Counted from the stretch's first letter, positions 52,653 to 62,215 are shown. The stretch is 64,000 nt of DNA from RXIX01 sp003989075 (GCA_029780415.1 JAKOYN010000044.1:62001-126000); one strand, 5' to 3'. Made by a program: numbers and translations. The notes: generated from the letters alone by a model not told the origin.

Positions 52653-53807
52653 CTACAGGTAATAGGTGCGCAGGGGCGGAAAACCGTTGAACTCTACCGA
52701 ACTGTAGGACGCAGTATAGGCGCCGGTGGACAGCCAATAGATGCGGTCACCGCTTTCCAGCGAGAGTGGCAACTGATACTTGTGGTGCTCGTAGATAATG
52801 TCGAGACTGTCACAGGTTGGCCCGGCCAGGATGACATCGCCACTTTCACCGCCTTTCACGGTATAAGCCGGATACTTGATCGACTCGTCAATGGTTTCCA
52901 TCAGGCCATTGAAAATGCCGACATCGGTATAGACCCAGCGTTTCAGATCGGTTTTCGATTTTTTAGCAATCGACACCACTTCGCTGATCAACACCCCGGC
53001 CTCACCGACCAGACCCCGCCCCGGTTCCAGATAGATGTCCGGAACGGCATCGGCAAAGTGCAGGTCCACATAGCGGTTGATCTCCTCGGCATACACCGAC
53101 AGCGGATTACAGCGAATCAGGTAATCAGCCGGAAAGCCACCGCCCATATTCATCGCCCGCAGGCGGATGTTCTTTTCCGCTGCCCAGTCAAACAGATGGC
53201 GCGCCTGGGCAATCGCCGCATCCCAGGCCGGAATTTCGCGCTGCTGCGAGCCGACATGGAAGGAAATCCCATACGGGTCCAGTCCCAGATCAGCAGCCAG
53301 TGCCACCAGATCAATCAGCATGCGCGGCTGGCAGCCGAATTTGCGCGATAAAGGCCAATCTGAATCAGAGGTCAGCGCATCCATCAGCACCCGGAAAAAG
53401 ACCCGTGAACCGGGCGCCTCACGGGCGATATTGCGCACGTCGGCCTCGCAATCGCTGGCGAACAGGCGCACGCCTTTCTCATAGGCCTCGCGAACATGGC
53501 GCGCCTTCTTGATGGTGTTGCCAAAGCTCAGCCGCTCGGGCGCCACATTCAATTCCAGCATCTTGTCGAGTTCGTACACCGAGGCAATATCGAAATACGA
53601 GCCCAGATCGCGCAGCAGGGTCAACACCTCGCTGCCGGGATTGGCCTTGACCGCGTAATAGATCTTGGCGCTGGGAAAGTGGGTGCGGAACTGCTCGAAT
53701 TTTTGCCGCACCCGATCGAGCAGCACAATCAGGAACGGGGTTTCCCTGGTCTGCGCAAAGCTCAGGATCCGGTCCCACTCGGCGGGAGAATAGTAGTTCT
53801 GATACAT
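52653..53807 (-). CDS. speC: Ornithine decarboxylase-like PLP enzyme (alanine racemase fold)
   Basis: A 384-residue fold-III decarboxylase of the eukaryotic-type ODC family. Lys54 in YAVKANP binds PLP, HVGSQQ and MNMGGGFPADY contact the cofactor phosphate, EPGRGLVGEAG follows, and GPTCDSLD carries the catalytic Cys. Makes putrescine from ornithine; some relatives also use lysine. It lies with carboxyspermidine dehydrogenase and decarboxylase genes, which would turn putrescine into spermidine, but a terminator separates it from them. AAGGTG precedes the ATG. Confidence 0.9.
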   Translation of the reverse strand: MYQNYYSPAEWDRILSFAQTRETPFLIVLLDRVRQKFEQFRTHFPSAKIYYAVKANPGSEVLTLLRDLGSYFDIASVYELDKMLELNVAPERLSFGNTIKKARHVREAYEKGVRLFASDCEADVRNIAREAPGSRVFFRVLMDALTSDSDWPLSRKFGCQPRMLIDLVALAADLGLDPYGISFHVGSQQREIPAWDAAIAQARHLFDWAAEKNIRLRAMNMGGGFPADYLIRCNPLSVYAEEINRYVDLHFADAVPDIYLEPGRGLVGEAGVLISEVVSIAKKSKTDLKRWVYTDVGIFNGLMETIDESIKYPAYTVKGGESGDVILAGPTCDSLDIIYEHHKYQLPLSLESGDRIYWLSTGAYTASYSSVEFNGFPPLRTYYL

Positions 53808-53855
53808 GGCGGTACACCTTCATTCAATACGGAAAGCGCGCAATGGCCAGCATGC

Positions 53856-53890
53856 AAAAAGGCTATCCGGCACGGGGCCGAAAAGCCTTT
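53856..53890 (-). terminator. Rho-independent terminator upstream of speC
   Basis: On the minus strand AAAGGCT and AGCCTTT flank an inner CGGC/GCCG stem with a 5-base loop, and the hairpin ends in TTTTT. It follows the carboxyspermidine dehydrogenase gene by 25 bases and lies 50 bases before the speC start, so it probably ends the upstream operon. Confidence 0.7.
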
Positions 53891-53914
53891 GGGCGATGCT
53901 TTGCGGCTATGGGA

Positions 53915-55273
53915 TCAAACAGCCGGCGGCGGCGTGGCACTCGGCTTGCGCAGGGCGATCATCGGGTTGGCGGCCGACACCGTGACCGTAGCGGTCGATT
54001 CGGCCAGTTCCTGCTCCAGCGCCCGCACCGTGCCATTGAAGGACGCCGCGCTACCGGGTTCGATCTCGCGCACTTCGGTAGGCAGGCCGATCTGGTCAAG
54101 CAGGGCGATGAACGGTTCCGGGTCGAGTTCCTCAACATTGACCATGCGCTGCACATCCCAGGGCCCCTGGGCGATGAGCATGGCGGCTGCGACCGGCGGC
54201 ACACCGGCGGTGTAGCTGATGCCCTGCGATTCCACTTCCTCGTAGCATTTCTTGTGGTCGGATACCTGGTAGATGAAGACTTCGCGCGGCTTGCCGTCCT
54301 TCCAGCCTTTGACAAAGTTGCCTATGCAGGTATTGCCGGTATAGCCGGGCGCCAGGGTCTGCGGATCGGGCAGCAGCGCCTTAATCACCTTCAGCGGCAC
54401 GACCTCCTGACCGGTGCTCAGGGTCACCGGGAGGTGCGAGAGCAGGCCGAGGGTGCGCAGCACGGTGAAGACGTTGATGTAATGGTCGCCAAAGCCCATC
54501 CAGAAGCGGATGCTGTTGGCGTCGATGTTCTGCGACAGTGAATGCAGTTCATCATGGCCATTCAGGTAAATCGGGCAGGGACCGACCACCGGGAAGTCAT
54601 AGACGCGCTTGACCGAGTGGGTCGGGTATTCCTGCCACTGGCGGTCGATCCAGGTCCAGACCTTGATGAATTCGCGAAAATTGATTTCCGGATCGAAATT
54701 AGTGGCGAAATACTTGCCGTGACTGCCGGCATTGACGTCAAGGATGTCGATGGTATCGATCCGGTCGAAATAGCGCTTGACCGCCAGCGCGCAGTAGGCA
54801 TTGACCACGCCCGGATCAAAGCCGGCGCCGAGAATGGCGGTCAGGCCCTTTGCCGCGCAGCGGTCCTTGCGCTGCCACTCGTAATTGGCGTACCAGGGCG
54901 GGTTCTCGCAGACCTTGTCCGGGTCTTCGTGAATCGCGGTGTCGATATAGGCGGCGCCGGTTTCCAGGCAGGCTTCCAGCACCGACATATTGACGAAGGC
55001 ATTGCCCAGATTGATGACGATCCCGGAATTCGTCTCGCGGATCAGCTTGACCGTGGCCGGAATGTCGAGAGCATCCAGCGCGCGCGCATAAAGCTTTTTC
55101 GACGCATCCTTGAGATGGCCCTTGCGCTGCACGCTGTCGATGATCGCTTCGCACTTGGCCACCGTGCGCGAGGCAATGCAGATATCGCCGAGTACGTCAT
55201 TATGCATGGCCGCCTTGTGGGCAGCGACATGGGCGACGCCGCCGGCGCCGATGATCAGTACGTTTTTTTTCAT
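53915..55273 (-). CDS. Carboxynorspermidine/carboxyspermidine dehydrogenase (saccharopine dehydrogenase family)
   Basis: A 452-residue NADPH-dependent enzyme that reductively condenses aspartate beta-semialdehyde with putrescine (or diaminopropane). NVLIIGAGGVAHVAAHKAA is the Rossmann motif, VINLGNAFVNMSVLEACLETGAAYIDTA and ILGAGFDPGVVNAYCA are the family blocks, and GISYTAGVPPVAAAMLIA lies near the C-terminus. Length is a little above Vibrio CASDH (about 415) because of a 35-residue Pro/Ala-rich tail. AGGAG precedes the ATG. It follows the decarboxylase gene by 21 bases. Confidence 0.87.
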   Translation of the reverse strand: MKKNVLIIGAGGVAHVAAHKAAMHNDVLGDICIASRTVAKCEAIIDSVQRKGHLKDASKKLYARALDALDIPATVKLIRETNSGIVINLGNAFVNMSVLEACLETGAAYIDTAIHEDPDKVCENPPWYANYEWQRKDRCAAKGLTAILGAGFDPGVVNAYCALAVKRYFDRIDTIDILDVNAGSHGKYFATNFDPEINFREFIKVWTWIDRQWQEYPTHSVKRVYDFPVVGPCPIYLNGHDELHSLSQNIDANSIRFWMGFGDHYINVFTVLRTLGLLSHLPVTLSTGQEVVPLKVIKALLPDPQTLAPGYTGNTCIGNFVKGWKDGKPREVFIYQVSDHKKCYEEVESQGISYTAGVPPVAAAMLIAQGPWDVQRMVNVEELDPEPFIALLDQIGLPTEVREIEPGSAASFNGTVRALEQELAESTATVTVSAANPMIALRKPSATPPPAV

Positions 55274-55294
55274 GTCAGTCAGATCTCCTAAGAT

Positions 55295-56404
55295 TCAGGA
55301 AAGGCTGTGCTTGAAGTCGTCGTATGCAAAACTGCGGATGCGCTCCAGCGTTCCATCCAGTCGGCGCACGACAATAGCGGGCATGGGCAGGCCGTTAAAC
55401 CAGTTCTTGTTCACCATGGTATAGCCCGCAGCGTCGGCGATGCGGACTTCGCTGCCCACTCGCAGTGGGGCTTCGAGAGCATACTCACCGAATATGTCAC
55501 CTGCTAGACAGGAGCGGCCGGCGATCATGACCCGATGCGGACCCGGTGCGGGCGCATTCAGCCGCGGCGTGGTGCCATAGATCAGATGATCGGGCATATG
55601 CGCCTGTAGCGAGGCGTCGAGGATGGCAATGTCGATTTCGTTGTGCAGCACATCCAGCACCGTCGTCACCAGTTCGGCGCTCTCGGTGATCGCCGCTTCG
55701 CCGGGTTCCAGGTAAACCTGCACGCCAAAGCGTTCGCTAAACCCCTTCAGCAGCGCGCAGAACCGGTCCAGCGCATAGCCGGCCTTGGTGAAATACAGAC
55801 CGCCGCCAAGGCTGACCCAATCGAGCCGGTCGAGCAGCGGCCCGTACTGTTCGCCGATGCGGTCGATGGCAGCGGTGATATTGTCGATATCGTCGTTTTC
55901 ACAGTTGAAATGGAACATGGCGCCCTTGATCAGGGGCGCGACCGCTAGCAGCGCATCCAGATCGCGCACGCCCAACCGCGAATAACGTCGCGCCGGATCG
56001 GCCAGATCGAAATGTGAATAGCTGATACCGGGATTGACGCGCAGGCCGATCTGCAGGTCGCGCACCTCGGCGTGATAGCGTTGCAACTGCGAAATCGAGT
56101 TGAAGATCACCTTATCGGCGAAGCCTTTCACCGCCTGAATGTCGCTGTCGGAGAAGCCGACGCTATAGGCATGGACTTCCCCACCGAATTCCTCATAGCC
56201 AAGCCGCGCTTCATACAGGGCGCTGCTGGTGGTGCCGTCCATGTACTCACGCATCAGGCCAAACACGCACCAGGTCGAAAAGCACTTCAGGGCCAGCACC
56301 GATTTCGCGCCGGACTGCTCGCGCACCTGCTGGATGATCTCCAGGTTCTGGCGCAGCCGCGCTTCATCGATCAGGTAATAGGGAGTAGGCAGGGTAGTCG
56401 TCAT
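55295..56404 (-). CDS. nspC: Carboxynorspermidine/carboxyspermidine decarboxylase
   Basis: A 369-residue fold-III PLP decarboxylase, the last step of the alternative spermidine route. Lys40 (LALKCFST) binds PLP, FNCENDDIDNI and WVSLGGGLYFTKAGY are conserved, EPGEAAITESAEL binds phosphate, and RSCLAGDIFGEYAL carries the reactive Cys. GGAG lies about 10 bases before the ATG; 56 further in-frame codons upstream show no similarity. First gene of a two-gene operon with the dehydrogenase. The gap of 335 bases to the next gene is AT-rich and holds no ORF of its own. Confidence 0.9.
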   Translation of the reverse strand: MTTTLPTPYYLIDEARLRQNLEIIQQVREQSGAKSVLALKCFSTWCVFGLMREYMDGTTSSALYEARLGYEEFGGEVHAYSVGFSDSDIQAVKGFADKVIFNSISQLQRYHAEVRDLQIGLRVNPGISYSHFDLADPARRYSRLGVRDLDALLAVAPLIKGAMFHFNCENDDIDNITAAIDRIGEQYGPLLDRLDWVSLGGGLYFTKAGYALDRFCALLKGFSERFGVQVYLEPGEAAITESAELVTTVLDVLHNEIDIAILDASLQAHMPDHLIYGTTPRLNAPAPGPHRVMIAGRSCLAGDIFGEYALEAPLRVGSEVRIADAAGYTMVNKNWFNGLPMPAIVVRRLDGTLERIRSFAYDDFKHSLS

Positions 56405-56668
56405 CGGCCAGTTCTCCGGTAGGCGGATGCAGCACATTGCCGGGCGGTCACCCGGCGGTGGCGAGTTGCCCTGGCCAGCGGATCCTGCTCCGACACGCAC
56501 GGCAACACACGGGCGGATTGGTGAAAAAAGGGCAGCGGTCTGCATTTCAGGCGCGGCACGATACGGGATCAATCGTGGTTTGTACAGCGGCGATCGACCC
56601 AGGCTGGATGTGTGGAGCCGGGCCCCTGCACGGTCAATAATTCACAGCGCGCGCATGCACTATAAAAG

Positions 56669-56697
56669 TTGCAGCCATTAAAAAATCATTTTATTTT
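56669..56697 (+). promoter_or_regulatory. Candidate promoter for the CheB/CheR locus
   Basis: TTGCAG (-35, 4 of 6) and TATTTT (-10, 4 of 6) are 17 bases apart, about 45 bases before the CheB ATG, within a markedly AT-rich stretch (56660-56740). Pattern reading only. Confidence 0.33.
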
Positions 56698-56739
56698 CAT
56701 GATCAAAGAAAAGTATCATTTTAGAACATACCCAATAAC

Positions 56740-57396
56740 ATGATCATCCACTCGATATCAGATACCATGGCCAATACCACACTCGCAAGCACGCTGAATA
56801 TCGATCCTGATCAGGGGCCTGGCATTGTTGCATTGGGTGCATCTGCCGGTGGCCAGGATGCATTCGCCCGATTTCTGGCCGCAGTACCGGTCGATACCGG
56901 CCTGGCCTTCGTGCTGGTGCAGCACCTCGATCCCCATCAGCGCAGCCTGCTGGCGGAACTGGCCCAGCGCCACACGACCTTGCCAGTGCAGGAGATCGAA
57001 GAAGGCCAGCGCGCCGCACCCAATCACGTCTACACCATTCCGGCAAACTGCAACATCGACCTGTTGCATGGTGTTTTTCACCTGACACCGCTGGACAACC
57101 TGCCCGGACCACGCCTAGTCATTGATCATTTTTTCCAGTCACTGGCCCAGGACCAAGGCGAACACGCTGTGGGCATTGTTCTATCAGGCAGTGGCAGCGA
57201 TGGCGCTCAAGGGGTACGTATCCTCAAGGCTGAAGGCAGCCTGACCCTGGCCCAGACACCGGCCACCGCCGCGCATGCCTCCATGCCGCAAAGCGCCATC
57301 GCCACCGGCTGCATCGACCAGATTCTGCCGCCGGAACAGATGCCCGCCTATCTGCTGCGTTGCCTACACCTGTTTAAACACACGGTGCAGACTTGA
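56740..57396 (+). CDS. CheB-type protein-glutamate methylesterase domain protein
   Basis: A 218-residue stand-alone CheB catalytic domain without receiver. The Ser-His-Asp triad is visible in ALGASAGGQDAF, LVQHLDPHQ and SGSGSDGAQG. Such domains are normally fused to CheR and PAS in one large protein. Here the same frame is interrupted by a single TGA, immediately followed by ATG and the CheR part, so this could be the N-terminal part of a broken fusion or a coupled pair. An ATG nine codons later is an alternative start. Confidence 0.85.
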   Translation: MIIHSISDTMANTTLASTLNIDPDQGPGIVALGASAGGQDAFARFLAAVPVDTGLAFVLVQHLDPHQRSLLAELAQRHTTLPVQEIEEGQRAAPNHVYTIPANCNIDLLHGVFHLTPLDNLPGPRLVIDHFFQSLAQDQGEHAVGIVLSGSGSDGAQGVRILKAEGSLTLAQTPATAAHASMPQSAIATGCIDQILPPEQMPAYLLRCLHLFKHTVQT

Positions 57397-59667
57397 ATGG
57401 CGCCCTCGGCAGATAGCGCGCTGCACAGGATTTTCATCCTGTTACGCGCCCGGACCGGTCATGACTTTTCCCAGTACAAGCAGAAAACCGTCCAGCGGCG
57501 TATTAGCCGACGTATGGCAGTACAGCAAATTGAGCAGATTGAGGACTACTACCAGTATTTGCGGCGTATGCCGATGGAAGTGAACCTGTTAGCCGGGGAG
57601 TTCCTGATTGGCGTCACCGAGTTCTTCCGCAATCCTGAGGCCTTCGAGACACTTGGGCAGCTTGCCCTGCCGTCTTTGTTCACCGCGCGCCCACCCGAGG
57701 AGCCGATTCGGGTCTGGGTGCCAGCCTGTGCCAGTGGCGAGGAAGCCTACTCGATCGCTATCCTGCTCTACGAGTATCAGAACGCCACCCATAACATCTA
57801 CCCGGTGCAGATCTTCGCCACTGATCTGGATCGCGCCGCGATCGGCCGCGCCCGGCTCGGTCACTATCCCCTGGGCATCGCCGCCCACCTGAGCCCCGAG
57901 CGCCTGGAGCATTTTTTTGTTCTGGACGAAAACGGCTATCAGGTCAAGGATCTAATCCGCAATTCAGTGGTGTTCGCGACGCACAGCCTGATCAAGGATC
58001 CGCCTTTTTCCCGCGTTGACCTGATCAGTTGCCGTAATCTGCTCATCTACCTGCAGTCGCCGCTGCAGAAAAAAGTCCTGCAACTGTTGCACTACGCGCT
58101 CAAGCCGGGTGGTTTTCTGTTCCTGGGCAACTCGGAAAACGCTGATGCCTTCCCTCATTTGTTCACGCCGATCAATCGCCAGTGGAAAATTTATCAGCGT
58201 ATCGCCAATTCCGAACCACGCTCACTAGCAACGAATGTTTTAGATTTAAACAGGATACCCAATAATTCCGAACTGGCCAGAACGTCTCCAGAACCCGCAA
58301 TCAACATTCGGCAGATATTGGAGCAATGGCTCCTGGATCGCGCGCCGCCCTGTGTGCTCGTAAATGGTCAAGGCGACATCCTGTATGTGCATGGCCGCAC
58401 TGGGGCATACCTGGAGCTGGCCAGCGGTGAAGGCATTGAGAGCAACGTGCTGCGTCTGGCGCGCGAGGGTCTGAGCTCTTTCCTCGGTGCCGCCCTGCGT
58501 CAGGCGCAGATAGGTCGCGAACCGGTGATTTACGAGCACGTCCGCATGCAGGGTCATGACGGGTTTCAGAATATCCGCCTGAGCGTATACCCGCTGCCCA
58601 AGGTGGCGACCGCGCCGGAACTCAACATCATCCAGTTTGAGACCCTGGACAGCAGCAGCGCGCCACCGAGTGCCTCGGCCAGTGCCGAAAAGCGCATCGC
58701 CACCCTGGAATGGGAATTACGCGCCACCCGCGAATACCTGCAGACCACCATTCAGGATCTGGAGGCATCCAACGAGGAAATGAAATCCAGCAACGAGGAA
58801 ATCCAGAGTGCCAACGAGGAATTGGAAAGCTCACGCGAGGAACTGCAATCGGTTAATGAAGAACTGGTGACGCTCAACGCCGAGCACGAGCAGAAAATCG
58901 CGGAGCTGCTGCAGGTCAACAACGATTTAAACAATGTGCTTAGCCGCATCGATATCGGCATTATTTTCCTCGACAACCAGTTGCACATCCGTCGCTTCAA
59001 CGCAGCCGCCACCCGCATCAGCAACCTGATCGGCAGCGACCTGGGCCGCCCGCTGAGCGATATCGTCTCCAAGCTGAACTATCCCGCACTGCTGGATGAT
59101 GTGCGCGCAGTCCTGGATCAGCTTTCAAGCCGCGAGTGCGAAGTGCAGACCCGGGAAGGCGGCTGGTATTGGATGTGTATCCGTCCTTATCGCACCGCCG
59201 ATAACGTCATTGATGGCGTGATGCTGACCTTCACCAATATCAGTGAGCAGAAGACGGTACAGCAGCAGCTACAGCAGGCTCAGCAGGATATCCAGGCCGC
59301 GCGGGTGCGGGCTGAGAGCCTGATAGCCAACATCGTTGATCTGTTTGATGCGCCGCTAGCGGTGCTGGACAGCGACATGCGGATCGTCACCACCAACCGT
59401 GCATTTCGCCAATACGGCCAGATCAAGGCCACTGATGCAAGCGATTATCGTCTGCGTGAATTGATACATGAGTCCGCAGACTTGAGGCCCTTGCAGGCCC
59501 TGCTGGCCGATGAAAGCCAGACGCCGGAGCCACGCACCCTGGAGCTGCCATCGGCCATACCCAATAGTACCGGCCCGGCGCTGCGGCTGACCGCTCAACC
59601 CATCCGGGCGCCGGAGGGCGGCGCACCGCTGCTGCTGGTGACCTTTGATCCGGCATCCATATCCTGA
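57397..59667 (+). CDS. CheR-type methyltransferase with coiled coil and PAS domains
   Basis: 756 residues. CheR N-domain and SAM methyltransferase (about 1-270): EFLIGVTEFFRNPEAFE, VWVPACASGEEAYSIAILLYE, FATDLDRAAIGRARLG, LISCRNLLIYL and GGFLFLGNSEN. A PAS-like segment (about 305-420) leads to a long coiled coil (about 430-510) with repeated xNEEhxS heptads (SNEEMKSSNEEIQSANEEL), then one full PAS (515-630) and a partial one at the end. It lacks the kinase or GGDEF output often found in CheB-CheR-PAS sensors. It begins directly after the CheB stop in the same frame, with no ribosome site of its own. Confidence 0.87.
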   Translation: MAPSADSALHRIFILLRARTGHDFSQYKQKTVQRRISRRMAVQQIEQIEDYYQYLRRMPMEVNLLAGEFLIGVTEFFRNPEAFETLGQLALPSLFTARPPEEPIRVWVPACASGEEAYSIAILLYEYQNATHNIYPVQIFATDLDRAAIGRARLGHYPLGIAAHLSPERLEHFFVLDENGYQVKDLIRNSVVFATHSLIKDPPFSRVDLISCRNLLIYLQSPLQKKVLQLLHYALKPGGFLFLGNSENADAFPHLFTPINRQWKIYQRIANSEPRSLATNVLDLNRIPNNSELARTSPEPAINIRQILEQWLLDRAPPCVLVNGQGDILYVHGRTGAYLELASGEGIESNVLRLAREGLSSFLGAALRQAQIGREPVIYEHVRMQGHDGFQNIRLSVYPLPKVATAPELNIIQFETLDSSSAPPSASASAEKRIATLEWELRATREYLQTTIQDLEASNEEMKSSNEEIQSANEELESSREELQSVNEELVTLNAEHEQKIAELLQVNNDLNNVLSRIDIGIIFLDNQLHIRRFNAAATRISNLIGSDLGRPLSDIVSKLNYPALLDDVRAVLDQLSSRECEVQTREGGWYWMCIRPYRTADNVIDGVMLTFTNISEQKTVQQQLQQAQQDIQAARVRAESLIANIVDLFDAPLAVLDSDMRIVTTNRAFRQYGQIKATDASDYRLRELIHESADLRPLQALLADESQTPEPRTLELPSAIPNSTGPALRLTAQPIRAPEGGAPLLLVTFDPASIS

Positions 59668-59746
59668 TACATCATCCTGATACATCCGTTCTTGCAATGC
59701 AGCATCTGCTGTACTGAACTATATTTATTTCTATCGGGACTTTCGC

Positions 59747-59826
59747 TTTCCGTCATTCCCGCGTATGCGGGAATCCAGTAGCTTGTTGAAAAGAATGGAT
59801 ACCCGCTTTCGCGGGTATGACGGAAA
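59747..59826. repeat. REP-like palindromic element
   Basis: The 80-base element begins TTTCCGTCAT and ends with its exact complement ATGACGGAAA. Inside are two hairpins, CCCGC-GTAT-GCGGG (59758-59771) and ACCCGC-TTTC-GCGGGT (59801-59816). The GTCATTCCCGCG...CGGGAATCCA form is that of short intergenic repeats scattered in many proteobacterial genomes. It lies in the 250-base gap between the CheR and GGDEF-EAL genes, which otherwise holds no ORF, and could also terminate transcripts in either direction. Confidence 0.8.
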
Positions 59827-59917
59827 AAGCAAGGTAAGCGAACGTCCTGTTTATAAAGCATTTATTGATGCTTGTTCGAGCGGAGATATAAACGACGCTT
59901 AATTATGAATTCCTCAT

Positions 59918-62203
59918 ATGCGAAGACTTCCTATGACTTTCATCTCACGCAGCCACCGCAACAAGAATTTGCGCCATCGGGCGGAAGCGCTGCTGCAAAA
60001 GAAGCTGATACAGCCATTGCTGATTTCCAGTGATGTCAAGTCCTTGCAGCACGAGCTGCATGTGCACCGGATCGAACTGGAACTGCAGAATGAGGAACTG
60101 CGTGCCGCCGAGCAGCGCCTGCGTGGCCTGCTCGATCGCTACACCGATCTGTATGATTTTGCCCCGGTCGGCTATTTGACCCTGGATGCCCAGGGCGTGA
60201 TTGTCAAAGCCAACCAGTGTGGCGCGGCCCTGCTCGGTATCAACCGCGACAAACTACCCGGTCAGGTCTTCACGAACTTTATCGCTGCGGTAGATTGCGA
60301 CCGCTACATCGCCTATCGGGTGCGCCTGTTGCAGGCCAAGACAGGTGTGCCACCACTGGAAGTGTTGTTGCGGCCAGCGACCGGCGCATTGCGCTGTGTG
60401 CTCCTGAACGGCACCCGCGCGCCGACCGTAGCCGATCAGGCCGAGGAATATCGCTTCGCGCTGAGTGACATCACCGATCTGCGCCACGCTGAATCCACCC
60501 TCAAGGACACCACGGCACACTTGAGCGCCGTCCCGGACATGATGATGACCGTGGATCGCGAGTTAAGGATTCGCACGCTCAACCATGCTCCTGAAGGTCT
60601 GGATTCCGGGCAGTTCATCGCAACGCCCATTCTCGATCACGTCGACCCGACCAGCCGTGCCACCGTAGCGGACTCGCTGCGCCAGGTGCTCGACAGCGGC
60701 CAGCCCAACCGCCACGAAGCCCTGGCGATCGGTCCTTTCAACAGTCTGCACTGGTACGACACCCACGTCGGGCCAATCCTTGACAACGAGGGCGGCGTGG
60801 TCGGCGCAATCCTGGTCATCCGCGACATCACCGCGCGCAAGGTTTTGGAAGAAGCACTGCGCGAACGCGAGCGGCAGGTGCGCTTTCTCGCCGAGCACGA
60901 TCCGTTGACGGGCCTGCCCAACCGGGCGCTGTTCGAGGACCGCCTCGCACAGGCCTGCAGCCAGGCACACCGCCAGCAGCAGCGGCTGGCAGTGCTCTTC
61001 ATTGATCTGGACCGCTTCAAGCCGATCAACGACACCCTCGGTCATGCCATCGGCGATCGCCTGCTGCAGGAAACCGCGCAACGGCTGGCGGCCTGCCTGC
61101 GCCAGAGCGATACCGTAGCGCGCATCGGCGGTGACGAGTTCGTGATCCTGCTGCTGAACATCGAGGACATCAGCGCGGTGCGTCAGGTCATCGACAAACT
61201 GCTGGAGACGATCACCCAGCCGTTTCATATCGATGCACACTGTCTGCACATCTCGTTAAGCGTGGGCGTGGCGCTGTACCCCGAACACAGTCAGGATGTC
61301 GCGACCCTGCTGCGTCAGGCTGATACCGCCCTGTACAAAGCCAAGAGCGATGGCCGCGGTATCTGCCGATTCTACGAGCCGGCCATGGGCGAAACCGCGC
61401 TGGCACGCATGCATCTGGAAATCGAGCTGCGCACCGCCCTGCAACGCGATGAGTTCATCCTGCTCTATCAGCCGCAGATTGCCGTCAGTCACGGACAGCC
61501 GATCGGTTTCGAGGTGCTGCTGCGCTGGCAGCATCCGCAGCGTGGCCTGCTGACACCGGAGCTGTTCATGGACGTCGCCGAGCAGAGCGGCCTGATGATA
61601 CCGATCGGTGACTGGATCCTGGATAATGCCTGCCGGCAACTGCGCGCCTGGCAAAATGGCGGCGAAGGCGCGCGTCGAGCGCTGAGTGTGGCGGTCAACC
61701 TGTCGCGCACGCAACTGGCGCAGGACACTCTGCCGACGCGGATCACAGCCATCCTCGCCGCGCACCAGTTGCACCCGGCGCAACTGGAACTGGAACTGCC
61801 CGAGGAAGCGCTGATGACCCATCCGACGGCATTGGCGCTGCTGGCGAAGCTCAAGCGTATTGGCGTGCGTCTGGTGCTGAACGAGTTTGGCGTTGGCTAT
61901 TCCAGTCTGGAATATCTGCAGCAGATGCCGCTGGACAAGATCAAGATCGCCAGCAGCCTGGTACGCCAGTTGACACAGTCGCAGCGTCACGATGCCCTGG
62001 TCGCGGCGATCATTGGTCTGGGCAAGTATCTGGATTTGTGCGTGCTCGGGAGCGGGGTGGAAACCCGCGAGCAGTGGCAATTCCTGCAAGCTTATGGCTG
62101 CGACCAGTTACAGGGCGCGGCTATCGGCGCACCGCTGATGGCGGCAGCGGTCGAAGGCTGGCTGCGCGACTGGCATTACAGCCCGCTGGAGCTGTCCACC
62201 TAG
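59918..62203 (+). CDS. PAS-GGDEF-EAL protein with degenerate EAL domain
   Basis: A 761-residue cytoplasmic protein. An N-terminal helical motif (LHVHRIELELQNEEL) leads to two PAS domains (about 70-190 and 200-310), a GGDEF domain with intact GGDEF (404-408), and an EAL domain. The EAL domain keeps EVLLRW, the Asn and Lys ligands, but the two metal-binding Asp of DDFG are Asn655-Glu656 and the Glu of EGVE is Ser712. It probably makes c-di-GMP and does not cleave it. No strong ribosome site precedes either of two close ATGs. Follows the CheB/CheR pair and may act with it. Confidence 0.88.
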   Translation: MRRLPMTFISRSHRNKNLRHRAEALLQKKLIQPLLISSDVKSLQHELHVHRIELELQNEELRAAEQRLRGLLDRYTDLYDFAPVGYLTLDAQGVIVKANQCGAALLGINRDKLPGQVFTNFIAAVDCDRYIAYRVRLLQAKTGVPPLEVLLRPATGALRCVLLNGTRAPTVADQAEEYRFALSDITDLRHAESTLKDTTAHLSAVPDMMMTVDRELRIRTLNHAPEGLDSGQFIATPILDHVDPTSRATVADSLRQVLDSGQPNRHEALAIGPFNSLHWYDTHVGPILDNEGGVVGAILVIRDITARKVLEEALRERERQVRFLAEHDPLTGLPNRALFEDRLAQACSQAHRQQQRLAVLFIDLDRFKPINDTLGHAIGDRLLQETAQRLAACLRQSDTVARIGGDEFVILLLNIEDISAVRQVIDKLLETITQPFHIDAHCLHISLSVGVALYPEHSQDVATLLRQADTALYKAKSDGRGICRFYEPAMGETALARMHLEIELRTALQRDEFILLYQPQIAVSHGQPIGFEVLLRWQHPQRGLLTPELFMDVAEQSGLMIPIGDWILDNACRQLRAWQNGGEGARRALSVAVNLSRTQLAQDTLPTRITAILAAHQLHPAQLELELPEEALMTHPTALALLAKLKRIGVRLVLNEFGVGYSSLEYLQQMPLDKIKIASSLVRQLTQSQRHDALVAAIIGLGKYLDLCVLGSGVETREQWQFLQAYGCDQLQGAAIGAPLMAAAVEGWLRDWHYSPLELST

Positions 62204-62215
62204 CGGCCTGGTCCG

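Noticed and set aside
52190..57396. Possible reassignment of TGA to Trp, suggested by two in-frame TGAs
   Set aside because: Many genes here end in TGA at the family-typical length, with ATGA or TGATG overlaps to the next gene, so TGA is a normal stop.
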